NCBI GenBank assembly: GCA_963813525.1
Contig: CAWEZI010000005.1
Span: 2,294,001-2,358,000 of the forward strand
Direction: 5' to 3'
DNA from: Bog-756 sp963813525
Lineage (GTDB): Bacteria; Actinomycetota; Acidimicrobiia; Acidimicrobiales; RAAP-2
DNA: 64,000 nucleotides
Positions within the stretch are counted from its first letter, which is position 1, and each line of letters begins with the position of its first letter. The position numbers and the translations under genes are program-made. The notes under the pieces were generated by a model. The model worked only from the letters and a program-made list of their open reading frames with translations. It searched no databases and was not told where the DNA came from. Shown piece after piece: positions 23,114 to 32,355 of the stretch.

Positions 23114-26100
23114 CTAGGTCCGGATGGCGTTGGGCCCGAGCAGCACCCGGAGCTCGCCTACCAGGCCACGGCGGCTGTCGACGTTGAACTCGGGCGGCAG
23201 TCGCAGCACCTTCTCGCCGACGTGGAGGAAAACCGGCGAGTCTCCCGGATGCTCGCTGAAAAGGCGTTTGAGGCCTTCGACGGTGCGATCGGTGAGGGTG
23301 TTGACCGGGAGGGCGATGCGCAGGTCGGTCCGGCCGTCGGCGGCCAGCTCAGGCCGGCTGACCTCCATGCAGACCAATTTGAGGCGATCGTCACGCAGGT
23401 CCGCCCGGCCTTTGAGGACGACGATGGCGTCGTCGTCGAGCAGGGCGCCGTACTCGGCCATCGACTTGGGGAACACGAACACCTCGATCGAGGCGTTGAG
23501 GTCCTCCAGGACGAAGGTGGCCATGAGCTCGCCCTTCTTGGTGTAGCGCCGGGAGAGGTCGGTGACCACCCCGCCCACCGTGCGGATCTGCCCCTCGCCG
23601 CCGTAGCCGGCCGTCCCCCCCCGGGCCATGTCGGCCACCGGGTCGCCGTCCCGCAGCTCGGCCAGGGTGCAGTCGGTCAGGCGGGAGAGTGAGCCCTCGA
23701 GACCCATCAGCGGGTGGTCGCTGATGTAGAGGCCGAGCATCTCCTTCTCGAAGGCCAGTCGCTGCTCTTTGGTGAACTCGCTGTCGGGGATCTCGACCCG
23801 GGTGTCGGCGAAGCCGACGGCGCCGTTTTCGTCAACCTGTTCGAGCGATGCGAAGAGAGAGAGGACGCCGGCGTCGTGTTCCCTCCGGCGCTCGAGTGTC
23901 CTGTCGACGATCTCCTCGAAGGTGAGGCACAGACCCTGGCGGGGATGACCGAGGGAGTCGAACCCACCGGCTTTGATGAGCGACTCGATGGTCCGTTTGT
24001 TGAGCACCTGGGGGTCGACCCGCTGGCAGAAGTCGTAGAAATCGGCGAAGGGGCCACCGCGTTGACGTTCGGCCACGATGTGGGCCACCAGTCCTTCGCC
24101 CACGTTGCGCACGGCAGCCAGTCCGAAGGTGATGGCGCCCGGCGTTGTGGCGCCGCCGGTTGAGCCGTCGGGGCGGTCCGCTCCCCCCGAGGCGAACTCG
24201 GCCAGTGAGCGGTTGACGTCGGGCACCAGCACCTCGATGCCCATGGACCGGCACTCGGCCAGGTACACCGCCGTCTTGTCCTTGTTGTCCTTGACCGACG
24301 TGAGCAGGCTGGCCAGGTACTCGACGGGATAGTGGGCCTTGAGCCAGGCCGTCTGGTAGGCGATGAAGCCGTAGCCGTAGGCGTGGGACTTGTTGAAGGC
24401 GTAGTCGGCGAAGGGTTCGATGATGTCGAACAGGTCGGTGCCCAAGGACTCCTCGTAGCCGGTGGCCACGCAGCCGGCTACGAACTTCTCGCGTTCGGCC
24501 TGGATGAGGGCACGGATCTTCTTGCCGCAGGCCTTGCGCAGATTGTCGGCCTCGGACAGGTCGTAGCCGGCGATCCTCTGGGCCACCCGCATGACCGACT
24601 CCTGGTAGATCATGAGGCCGTAGGTGTCGGCCAGCACCTCCTCCAGGTCGGGATGGAGGTAGGTGACCGGCTGCCGGCCGTTCTTGCGGTCGGCATAGTC
24701 GCGGTGCATGTTGGCCGCCATCGGGCCCGGCCGGTACAGAGCAACCAGGGCGGCCACGTCGTCGAAGGTGGTGGGGGCCAGCGACCGCATGAGCGAGCGC
24801 ATAGGACCGCCTTCGAGCTGGAACACCCCCGACGAGTCACCGCGGCACAACATGGCGAATGTGTCCGGGTCGTCGAGAGGGATGGCGTCGATGTCGGGCC
24901 GTGCCCCGGTCGAGGCCTCGATGAGATCGAGGCTCCTCTCGATGACCGACAGGTTGCGGAGCCCGAGGAAGTCCATCTTGAGCAGCCCGAGATCCTCGAC
25001 ACCGTGCATCTCGTACTGGGTGACGATGGGGGCGTTCTCCGGATCGTTCCCGTCCGGCTTGCGCTGGATGGGGACGTACTCGGTCAGGGGCTCGTCGGTG
25101 ATGACCACGGCAGCGGCGTGGATACCGTCCTGCCGGCGCAGTCCCTCGAGTCCCTTGGCCACGTCGATGACCCGTTTGGCATCCGGATCGGCGTCGTACA
25201 TGGTGCGCAGCTCGCCGGCGGCGGCGAACCCGTCCTCGTGCCCTTCGGTGCGGTCCAGACAGGCGGCCAGGGGGGTGTCCCGCCCCATGAGCAAGGGGGG
25301 CATGGCCTTGGCGATCTTGTCGCCGACGCCGTAGGGAAAGCCGAGCACCCGGGCCGCGTCGCGCACCGCGGCCCGTGCCTTGATGGTGGAGAAGGTGACG
25401 ATTTGGGCTACGTGGTCCGCACCGTAGCGGTCGGCCGCGTACTTGATGACGTCGCCGCGGTAGCGCTCGTCGAAGTCCATGTCGATGTCGGGCATCTGGG
25501 CCCGTCCGGGGTTGAGGAACCGTTCGAACAGGAGGTCGTAGCGGATGGGATCGAGGTCGACGATGCGGAGGCAATAGGCGACACAGCACCCGGCGGCCGA
25601 CCCCCGACCCGGACCAACCCGTATCCCGCGGGATCGGGCGAAGCGGATGAGGTCCCACACGACCAGGAAGTAGGCGGCGAAGCCCATGTCCCCGATCACG
25701 CCGAGCTCGTAGTCGAGGCGAGACATGACCTCGGCGGGCACCGGGGATCCGTAGCGCTCCTTGGCCCCTTGGACGCTCAGGTCCCGCAGATAGGCGGCGG
25801 CCCGGTCCTCGTAGGTCTCGCCGTTGAACTCCTCGGGCACCGGGAAGCGGGGCAGGTTGGCCCCGCCGAAGTCGATCTCGACCGATGCCCGCTCGGCGAT
25901 GAGCAGAGTGTTGTCGCAGGCCTCGGGCAGCTCGGCGAAGAGGTGGCGCATTTCGGCGGCCGATTTGAGATAGTGCTCCTCGCCCTCGAACTTGAACCGT
26001 TTGGGATCGGCGATGAGGGCGCCGGTCTGGACGCACAGGAGGGCGTCATGGGCGACGTGGTCCTCGCGGTGGGTGTAGTGGCTGTCGTTGGTGGCCAGCA

Positions 26101-26746
26101 GTGGCGCCCCGATCCGCCGGGCGATCTCGACCAGGGCCGGGTTGGTCTTGTGCTGCTCGGGCAGGCCGTGGTCCTGGAGCTCGACGAAGAGGTTGTCCTT
26201 GCCGAAGATGTCCTGGAGCCGGGCAGCCAGCGCCTCCGCTTTGATCCGGTCGTCGGCCAGCAGGGCTTGGAGCACCACCCCACCGAGGCAGCCCGTGGTG
26301 GCGATCAGGCCGGTGCTGTGCCGGGCCAGCAGTTCCCAGTCGAGCCGGGGCTTGTAGTAGTAGCCCTCCAGGTAGGCGGCTGACGACAGCTTGAGCAGGT
26401 TCCGATAGCCCTGGGTGGACTCGGCCAGGAGGGTGAGGTGATAGTAGAGCTTCTCGCCCCCGGCCACGTCGCCGCCGGTGTCGTCGACCTTGCCCTTGCG
26501 TACCGGACGCTCGTGCCTCGATTCGGCGGCCATGTAGGCCTCGGTGCCGATGACCGGGTTGACGCCGGCCTTGCGACAGGCGGCATAGAAGTCGAGAACC
26601 CCGTACATGTTCCCGTGGTCGGTGATGCCCAGCGCCGGCTGGCCGTCGGCCACGGCCGCCTTGACCAGATCGTCGACCCGGGCAGCCCCGTCCAGCATCG
26701 AGAATTCGGTGTGGGTATGAAGGTGTGCGAATGAACGAGTGCCCAA
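23114..26746 (-). CDS. dnaE: DNA polymerase III alpha subunit
   Basis: This is the replicative polymerase catalytic subunit, 1210 residues, typical of DnaE1. In order: a PHP domain with an intact metal-binding N-terminus (HLHTHTEFSMLDG, ITDHGNMYG), the palm with catalytic acidic residues in PDIDMDFDERYR and the third in KMDFLGLRNL, fingers, a tandem HhH region, and a C-terminal OB fold (GGVVTDLSRRYTKKGELMATFVLEDL) with a tau-binding-type tail. Retention of PHP His residues implies an active proofreading exonuclease, as in mycobacteria. The start appears to be TTG 26746 behind an AAGGA; no in-frame ATG or GTG is better placed. Confidence 0.97.
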   Translation of the reverse strand: MGTRSFAHLHTHTEFSMLDGAARVDDLVKAAVADGQPALGITDHGNMYGVLDFYAACRKAGVNPVIGTEAYMAAESRHERPVRKGKVDDTGGDVAGGEKLYYHLTLLAESTQGYRNLLKLSSAAYLEGYYYKPRLDWELLARHSTGLIATTGCLGGVVLQALLADDRIKAEALAARLQDIFGKDNLFVELQDHGLPEQHKTNPALVEIARRIGAPLLATNDSHYTHREDHVAHDALLCVQTGALIADPKRFKFEGEEHYLKSAAEMRHLFAELPEACDNTLLIAERASVEIDFGGANLPRFPVPEEFNGETYEDRAAAYLRDLSVQGAKERYGSPVPAEVMSRLDYELGVIGDMGFAAYFLVVWDLIRFARSRGIRVGPGRGSAAGCCVAYCLRIVDLDPIRYDLLFERFLNPGRAQMPDIDMDFDERYRGDVIKYAADRYGADHVAQIVTFSTIKARAAVRDAARVLGFPYGVGDKIAKAMPPLLMGRDTPLAACLDRTEGHEDGFAAAGELRTMYDADPDAKRVIDVAKGLEGLRRQDGIHAAAVVITDEPLTEYVPIQRKPDGNDPENAPIVTQYEMHGVEDLGLLKMDFLGLRNLSVIERSLDLIEASTGARPDIDAIPLDDPDTFAMLCRGDSSGVFQLEGGPMRSLMRSLAPTTFDDVAALVALYRPGPMAANMHRDYADRKNGRQPVTYLHPDLEEVLADTYGLMIYQESVMRVAQRIAGYDLSEADNLRKACGKKIRALIQAEREKFVAGCVATGYEESLGTDLFDIIEPFADYAFNKSHAYGYGFIAYQTAWLKAHYPVEYLASLLTSVKDNKDKTAVYLAECRSMGIEVLVPDVNRSLAEFASGGADRPDGSTGGATTPGAITFGLAAVRNVGEGLVAHIVAERQRGGPFADFYDFCQRVDPQVLNKRTIESLIKAGGFDSLGHPRQGLCLTFEEIVDRTLERRREHDAGVLSLFASLEQVDENGAVGFADTRVEIPDSEFTKEQRLAFEKEMLGLYISDHPLMGLEGSLSRLTDCTLAELRDGDPVADMARGGTAGYGGEGQIRTVGGVVTDLSRRYTKKGELMATFVLEDLNASIEVFVFPKSMAEYGALLDDDAIVVLKGRADLRDDRLKLVCMEVSRPELAADGRTDLRIALPVNTLTDRTVEGLKRLFSEHPGDSPVFLHVGEKVLRLPPEFNVDSRRGLVGELRVLLGPNAIRT

Positions 26747-26797
26747 AGCGCCGGATCCTTCCTGGGAGCGGCCGAAGCCCCCGTGAAAAGCCTTTCT

Positions 26798-26812
26798 CCA
26801 CAGGGTGTGGAC
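26798..26812. repeat. Short perfect hairpin upstream of dnaE
   Basis: TCCACA (26798-26803) and TGTGGA (26807-26812) form a perfect inverted repeat with a 3-base loop, 52 bases upstream of dnaE and 116 bases downstream of the bpa stop. It could act as a terminator for bpa or as a protein-binding site. Confidence 0.4.
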
Positions 26813-26927
26813 GAGTTACAGCGGTGTCATTCCGACCATAGCGCGGCTCGGGCCGCGGGCGGCGGGTTGGGGTGACCCCTTTCGGGACGAGGCGTCGTCG
26901 GGCTGGGCGACGGCCCGGTCACCGGAG

Positions 26928-27527
26928 TCAGAGATAGGTGCCGGGGCGGCCGGCGGAGGCGTCGGGTCCTTGCGGGAGGGAGCGTTGGCGCATCTCGTCG
27001 AGCTGGGCCCGGGCCGCCACCTGCTGGGCCACCAGCGTGGCTTGGATGCCATGGAACAGTCCCTCGAGCCAGCCCACCAGCTGGGCGTGGGCCACCCGCA
27101 GCTCCGACTCGGACGGCGTGGGCGAGTCGAAGGGGATCGACACCCTGTCCAACTCGGCCACCAGATCGGGCGAGAGCCCCTCGGCCAGCTCACGGATGGA
27201 CTGCTCGTAGATCTCGCGCAGCCGGCCCCGACTGGCTTCGTCCAGAGGTGCCGATCGCACCTCCTCCAGAAGTTGCTTCACCATCGAGCCGATGCGGAGG
27301 AGCTTGGCCGGCTGCTCGATGGACTCGGTCCGTTCCTCGGCGGGGGTCACGGCCGTTTCGGCGCCCGGGTCCGGCCCCACGACTCCGGTCGGCGGCGACA
27401 CCGAACCTGGTGTACTGCTCCGGTCGACGATCTCCGGCTGCAGCGGCTCGGTACTCGGGGGAGCCGTGCTCGGGGGAGCCGTGCTCGGGGAACCGGTGCT
27501 CGGGGACGAATCGGACGGGCTGGCCAT
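26928..27527 (-). CDS. bpa: Bacterial proteasome activator Bpa
   Basis: Bpa is an ATP-independent ring activator of the actinobacterial 20S proteasome. The 199-residue product has the conserved core EQPAKLLRIGSMVKQLLEEVR, APLDEASRGRLREIYEQSIREL and AHAQLVGWLEGLFHGIQ, matching my recollection of M. tuberculosis Rv3780. It ends in GTYL, equivalent to the GQYL gate-opening motif of Bpa. The N-terminal ~75 residues are a disordered Ser/Thr/Pro stretch with a STAPP repeat encoded by a DNA repeat around 27455-27505. It follows the phosphodiesterase gene by only 2 bp and probably shares its transcript. Proteasome genes are not in this window. Confidence 0.9.
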   Translation of the reverse strand: MASPSDSSPSTGSPSTAPPSTAPPSTEPLQPEIVDRSSTPGSVSPPTGVVGPDPGAETAVTPAEERTESIEQPAKLLRIGSMVKQLLEEVRSAPLDEASRGRLREIYEQSIRELAEGLSPDLVAELDRVSIPFDSPTPSESELRVAHAQLVGWLEGLFHGIQATLVAQQVAARAQLDEMRQRSLPQGPDASAGRPGTYL

Positions 27528-27529
27528 GG

Positions 27530-28726
27530 TTAGATTTTGCCACTTCCGGCCAGGGCGACCAGGGGGACCAGCATCTCGGCGCCGGTCAGGGAGCCGTGCC
27601 GACTGGCCAGGCGGTTCTCGCCGGTGTCGGCCGGGTCGATGAAGGCAAGGGGCGCATGGGGGATCAGGGCCACGTCGCCGAGGCGGTGCAGATGGTCTTC
27701 GCCCACCACTCCTCCGAACACGCCCTCGTCGATGAGCTGGTCCCTCTCCCTGACCCACGTCGTGGCCCCGTAGCACTCGGAAGCCATGGCGGCCAGGTCG
27801 GAGACGGCTCCCGGTCGGACGTGCAGCCAGCGGAAGCGACCCTCTCCGGAGATGAAGGCCACCGCTTCCATGATGTGGCGCCCGAGCAGCTCGACCCGCG
27901 GCCCGACGTCGATCTGACCGTGGTCGGCGGTCACCACCAGGACGGCACCGGGCGGTAGTACCTCGACCACGTCGCCCACCAGGCGGTCGACAGCCCGTAG
28001 CTCGGCGTCGTAGTGGTCGCCGAGGCCGGTCCCGTGGGCCACCTTGTCGACGCCGTCGTAGTAGGCGTAGACGAAAGCCTCGCCGGCTTGCAGGAGGCGT
28101 CCCACTTCGACCGGCAACGACGACAGGACCCGGTAGCCGTGGAGCGGCGAGTTGCCGAGGTGGGCGGCGGTGAAACCGGTGCCGCCGAACTCGTACTTGG
28201 ACACGACCGGAACGATCCGGGGTGCACCGGGAAAGGAAGGGCAGGGCTGGACCTGTCGGGCCGGCATCGAGCGACGGGCGTCGACGGCCCGGCCGCTACC
28301 CAACGTCCAGCGCAGGACGTTGAGGATCTCGTCGTCGACGGCCAGGCGATAGCCGAGGAGCCCGTGTTGATTGGGGCGGGTCCCGGTGGTGATGGAGGTC
28401 AGGGCGCAGGCCGTGGTGGTGGGGGCCACCGACGTGATGGCGCGGTCGATACCTTCGGCCCCGGAGAGGGTGGGGGCCAGGTGCGGTCGGGCCCGAAGCT
28501 GCTCCCACCCCAGTCCGTCCAGGACCAGCAGGACGATCTGTCGGGCGTGACCGACCGACGTCGGCATCCAGGGGTTCTCGTCGGGGCGGTTCCCGAGGAG
28601 GGCGGGCACGACATTGGCGATGCAGGCACCCTCGTAGTCGGGCAGGACGGGGGGCGGCGGCTCGGACGCCGGGGCCGTGGACGCCGAGGGGATCGGGGAG
28701 GCTGAGGGGATGGGGGAGGAGGACAC
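27530..28726 (-). CDS. Alkaline phosphatase superfamily / nucleotide pyrophosphatase-like protein
   Basis: This 398-residue protein has the alkaline-phosphatase-superfamily layout: an early metal-site Asp in VLLVLDGLGW, the nucleophile region SVAPTTTACALTSITTGTRPNQHGLLGY, YAYYDGVDKVAHGTG, and the later metal ligands in VVTADHGQIDVG and SRHGSLTGAE. Members cleave phosphodiester or pyrophosphate bonds; the substrate is unknown. The N-terminus carries a PIPSAS repeat. There is no clear signal peptide, so a cytoplasmic location is likely. It is co-directional with bpa, separated by 2 bp. The GTG start lies 8 bases after TACAGT. Confidence 0.85.
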   Translation of the reverse strand: MSSSPIPSASPIPSASTAPASEPPPPVLPDYEGACIANVVPALLGNRPDENPWMPTSVGHARQIVLLVLDGLGWEQLRARPHLAPTLSGAEGIDRAITSVAPTTTACALTSITTGTRPNQHGLLGYRLAVDDEILNVLRWTLGSGRAVDARRSMPARQVQPCPSFPGAPRIVPVVSKYEFGGTGFTAAHLGNSPLHGYRVLSSLPVEVGRLLQAGEAFVYAYYDGVDKVAHGTGLGDHYDAELRAVDRLVGDVVEVLPPGAVLVVTADHGQIDVGPRVELLGRHIMEAVAFISGEGRFRWLHVRPGAVSDLAAMASECYGATTWVRERDQLIDEGVFGGVVGEDHLHRLGDVALIPHAPLAFIDPADTGENRLASRHGSLTGAEMLVPLVALAGSGKI

Positions 28727-28734
28727 TGAGGGTG

Positions 28735-28740
28735 ACTGTA
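28735..28740 (-). promoter_or_regulatory. -10 element, leaderless phosphodiesterase-bpa transcript
   Basis: TACAGT on the - strand precedes the GTG at 28726 by 8 bases, with no SD in between. It may drive the phosphodiesterase-like gene and bpa. Confidence 0.4.
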
Positions 28741-28759
28741 GGCGACGTCCGACGGGGAC

Positions 28760-29482
28760 TCAGCTTCGGGGCAGCAGAGCCCGGACGGTCTTGTAGCAGT
28801 GCCCGTCACGGGGGGTCGAGAGGGCGGCCACCAGGTAATGGGTCTTGAAGCCGAGGGCGTTGGAGAGGTCCTTGCCCTGGAGGCGTTCCCGCCGGGCCAC
28901 GTCGAGGGTGCGCTCGGCCTGGGGGTCCTCCACCGGGAGCCAGTTGTCGCTCCGGCCCCACCCGAAGCGGACCCAGACCGAGCGGTCGGCCACCCGCCGG
29001 AAGAGCACGGGTCCCTTGCTGGGCACGATGAGGGCCAGCGAGGGCCGGTGGCCTCGGAACTCCCAGTAGGGAGCCGAGGCTCCGGGAAAGCCGAGGACGT
29101 GCTCCTCCACCGGTGCCACCAGGCGGTGGAGAAGGTGACGGACCCGCCGACCGTGGAGCGTACCCAGGTGGCGGGGGAGGCCGACGGCCGTCACCGCCTC
29201 GGGCTGGGCCAGGTCGTCGCGTTCGGGCTCTTCGGCCAACCGGGCTTCGACCACGTCGAAGGGAGCCAGGTCCGGCCCGTGGTCCTCGGGCCAGACCACC
29301 CGGACCCGGACCAGGGCTCCCGATGCCAGGTCCACCCCGGTGGTGTCCTCACGGTGGCACGACAGCACCAGCAGGGTGAGGGCCGTGCCTCCGGCCACCT
29401 CGATCTGGGCCCGGGGCTTGAGGCCGCGGACCACCTGGCGGGCCGTCCCGCCACGCGGCGTGCGGGTCGAGTCGGCACTCAT
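28760..29482 (-). CDS. Hypothetical protein (240 aa)
   Basis: I do not recognise this protein. It starts MSADSTRTPRGG and continues with RGLKPRAQIEVAGGTALTLLVL, an acidic middle, a His-rich segment (GTLHGRRVRHLLHRLVAP), and a C-terminal part with SLALIVPSKGPVLFRR and VWVRFGWGRSDNWLPVED. No membrane segment or known catalytic motif is visible. The ATG at 29482 follows GAGGAG and overlaps the YyaL stop in an ATGA arrangement, so it is translationally coupled to that gene. Confidence 0.7.
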   Translation of the reverse strand: MSADSTRTPRGGTARQVVRGLKPRAQIEVAGGTALTLLVLSCHREDTTGVDLASGALVRVRVVWPEDHGPDLAPFDVVEARLAEEPERDDLAQPEAVTAVGLPRHLGTLHGRRVRHLLHRLVAPVEEHVLGFPGASAPYWEFRGHRPSLALIVPSKGPVLFRRVADRSVWVRFGWGRSDNWLPVEDPQAERTLDVARRERLQGKDLSNALGFKTHYLVAALSTPRDGHCYKTVRALLPRS

Positions 29483-31538
29483 CGGGACTCCTCGGGTGAC
29501 GACGAGACGGTGGCCGATGCCAGCTGGTCGGCCAGCGTCGACGGGTCGTCGGTCGGCAGCCGGCAGGTGAAGTGCTCGCACAGGTAGGCCCGACCGGACT
29601 GCCGGTCCTCCCACAGAGGCGAGGCGGTGGGTTGGCCCCAGGCCACCACCGCGTCGGGCAGCCACCGGCCCTGCACGGCGGCCAGGAGGTCGGGTCGGTC
29701 GCCGGCGATCACCACCTGGGTCCATCCCTCGGCCAGGCGCAGGGCGGTGAGAAGGGTGTGGGGAAAGGCCGTCGGATGGCGGGCCAGGAGCGGGCCCAGC
29801 ATGTTGACCACCCCGCCGGCGGCTGCGGTGTAGCGCTCGGTGCCGGTGAGTGCACCCAGACGGGCCAGGGCCAGAGCGGCCACCGCGTTGGCCGACGGGG
29901 TGGCTCCGTCGAAGACGTCCTTGGTCCGCACGATGAGAGCCTCGCCGTCTCGTCCGGTGGTGAAGAACCCGCCGGCCTGGTCGTCGCCGAACAGATCGAT
30001 GAGGGCGTCGGCCGTCTCGACGGCGCGCTCGGTCCAGGTGCTGCGGCCGGTGAGCTCGGCCAATCGGGTGAAGAAGTCGACCAGCCAGGCATAGTCGGCG
30101 GCGTAGGCCAGGTGACGGGAGCCGCCGGGGGAGCGCCAACTCCGCCGCCAACGCCCCCCGTCCCCCCGTAGGTGGTGGCAGAGGAACTCACCGATGGCCA
30201 CGGCGGCCTCGCCCCACAACGGGTTGGAGGTGGCCGCCGCCGCCTCGGCCAGGGCCGAACCGTACATGGCGTTCCACTCGGTCAGAACCTTGTCGTCGAG
30301 ACCCGGGCGGACCCGGGAGGAGCGCGCTTCGAACAGGAGGTGCCGGCCCCGCTCCACCGTTTCGGGCCCCACAGAGGGGCGCCCAACGGTCGTCGCAGAA
30401 TGGTCTGGCCTTCGAAGTTGCCCGCCTCGGTGACGGAGAACCACCCGCTGACCGCCTCGGCCACACCTTCCGGGTCCTCGGTGGCGGCCACCGCCTCGTC
30501 CACCAGCGCCGGCGACCACAGATAGAAGCGCCCTTCGACCCCTTCGGAGTCGGCGTCCTCGGCCGAGTACACCCCTCCGGCCGGGGCGGTCAGGTCGCGG
30601 CTGACATAGCTCACGATCCCCTCGATCACCCGGAGGTAGTCGCTGCGCCCGGTGACCTGCCACCCGTGGAGGAAGGCCCGCACCAGTCCCGCCTGGTCGT
30701 AGAGCATCTTCTCGAAGTGGGGCACCAGCCACTGGTCGTCGGTGGCGTAGCGGGCGAAGCCGCCGCCCAGGTGGTCGTGGATGCCGCCGGCGGCCATGGC
30801 GTCGATGGTGACGGTGGCCATGGCCCTCGACCGGTCGGCGGCCGGGGTGCCCCGGTCGCGGAGCGAGTGGTACAGAAGCAGGTCGACCAGGGTCGGCTGG
30901 GGAAACTTGGGCGCCCGCCCGAACCCGCCCCACGCGGGGTCGAAACGCCGGGCCAGTTCCTCGACGGCGGGCGTGAGGAGGTCGGGAGGGCTGTCGTCGG
31001 GCAGAGCCGTCCGAACCGCTTGGACCACCGAGCGCGAGGCCACCGCTTCGGCCAGCTCGGAGGCCTGGGCGTCGACCTCGGTCCGCCGGTTCGCCCAGAT
31101 GTCGGCTATGGCGGCCAGCACCGTCCGGAACGAGGGTGTGCCCGGTCGGTCATCGGGAGGGAAGTAGGTGCCGCCGTAGAAGGGCCGTTGGTCGGGGGTC
31201 AGAAAGACGCTCATCGGCCAGCCGCCCGACCCGGTGATGGACTGCACCGCCTCCATGTAGACGGCGTCCACGTCGGGGCGTTCCTCTCGGTCCACCTTGA
31301 TGGAGACGAAGGAGGCGTTGAGCTGTCGAGCGACATCGGGGTCTTCGAAGGACTCGTGGGCCATCACGTGACACCAGTGGCAGGCCGAGTAGCCGATGGA
31401 CAGGAACACCGGTCTGTCGTGGCGACGGGCCTCTTCGAATGCGTCGTCGCCCCAGCTGTACCAGTCCACCGGGTTGTCGGCGTGCTGAGCCAGGTACGGC
31501 GAGAGATCGCTGTCCGGGGTGTCTCTGATGAGCGGCAA
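29479..31538 (-). pseudogene. YyaL/DUF255 thioredoxin-domain protein split by a -1 frameshift
   Basis: Two overlapping frames together give a complete ~687-residue YyaL-type protein (spermatogenesis-associated protein 20 family): an N-terminal thioredoxin-like domain with ACHWCHVM, IKVDREERPDVD and GGWPMSVFLTPD, then a glycosidase-like (alpha/alpha)6 barrel. The first frame (TTG 31538, SD AAGGA) runs through NFEGQTILRR and stops at 30282. The rest, from VGPETVERG through RPGLDDKVLTEWNA to the stop at 29479, is in the -1 frame. The total length, 2060 nt, is not a multiple of three. The switch falls near a G-GGC-CCG heptamer (30369-30363), which allows -1 slippage. It could be a pseudogene, an assembly error or recoding; both halves look well preserved. 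Confidence 0.8.
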
Positions 31539-31599
31539 CGCGCGTCCTTGCCTGGTCCGGGGGAGGGTCGATGGTGACCGCCGTCAAACTTAGGGGCGG

Positions 31600-32319
31600 T
31601 CAGTCCTGCCCGTGCGCGTTTCCAGCCGACAGACCGCCCCTCTGCCCGACCAGAAGGGCGAAGCCCCGCCAGCGCCACAGGCAGTCCACCTGGGTCAGAC
31701 CGGCCGCCCGCATCCAGGCCAACTGGTCATCGGTGGAGGCCAGACGGTCCTCGGGATCGTCGGCCGGCCGACCGATGAGCCGGAGGAACTCGTCATGCAG
31801 TTCGGGGGTGGCCGAGGCCACCACCTCGAGGTTGGCGAACAGACCGTTCGGGGTGAGCTGATCGGTAACCTCGACCAGGAGCTCTCGTTTGCGCTGGTCC
31901 TCGAGGTGGTGGATGGCCGACCCGGACACGATCACATCGAAGTGGCCCAGCGGTTGGATGGACCGGGCCATGTCCCACCGTCGTACCGTCACCCGCCGGT
32001 CGCCGGCGAATCGGCTCCGGGCCCGGGAAACCATGGGCGGGGACGAGTCCACCGCCACCACCCGGACCAGGCCGGGGCGAGCGTCCAGCGCCAGTGCCGC
32101 CAGCCTCCCGTCGCCACAACCGAGGTCCAGCAGTGAGGTGGGCCGGTCGGGGAGCACCGAGCGGAGCACGTCCTCGCCGGCCTGTCGCGGAGCGAGACGC
32201 TCGACCCGCCTCAGATAGCGCTCGACCAGGTGCTCGTCGCCCCAGCCGGCTGGGGGGAGGGGGTGGGGATGAGCGACCGGTGCCACCCGGCCATTGTGCC
32301 CCAGCGGACCGTGGGCCAC
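31600..32319 (-). CDS. Class I SAM-dependent methyltransferase
   Basis: A 239-residue Rossmann methyltransferase with motif I LLDLGCGDGRLAAL (about 63-76), the acidic loop VVAVDSSPPMV, RRWDM, and the post-motif FDVIVSGSAIHHL. The C-terminal LWRWRGFALLVG is common in this uncharacterised group. The substrate is unknown. It lies next to menaquinone genes but does not carry the UbiE/MenG signatures. The start is GTG 32319 behind GGAGGGG, or GTG 32286; it is divergent from the SDR gene. Confidence 0.85.
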   Translation of the reverse strand: MAHGPLGHNGRVAPVAHPHPLPPAGWGDEHLVERYLRRVERLAPRQAGEDVLRSVLPDRPTSLLDLGCGDGRLAALALDARPGLVRVVAVDSSPPMVSRARSRFAGDRRVTVRRWDMARSIQPLGHFDVIVSGSAIHHLEDQRKRELLVEVTDQLTPNGLFANLEVVASATPELHDEFLRLIGRPADDPEDRLASTDDQLAWMRAAGLTQVDCLWRWRGFALLVGQRGGLSAGNAHGQD

Positions 32320-32341
32320 ACCCCTCCGGTTTCCGAGGTCT

Positions 32342-32347
32342 TAGGGT
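32342..32347 (+). promoter_or_regulatory. -10 element, leaderless SDR gene
   Basis: TAGGGT ends 8 bases before the ATG at 32356. No convincing -35 is seen. Confidence 0.35.
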
Positions 32348-32355
32348 GGCAGGCC

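Noticed and set aside
24332..26383. Long + strand open frame (683 codons) antisense to dnaE
   Set aside because: It lies wholly within the dnaE coding region in the frame that high-GC codon bias keeps open, and its translation is low-complexity Gly/Val/Asp/His-rich without motifs.
26794..26803. DnaA-box-like TTCTCCACA upstream of dnaE
   Set aside because: One mismatch from TTATCCACA and no cluster of boxes; better explained as part of the TCCACA-GGG-TGTGGA hairpin.
31600..32319. Methyltransferase as MenG/UbiE of the menaquinone pathway
   Set aside because: It lacks the UbiE-family signatures and has a different C-terminus; genomic proximity alone is not enough.
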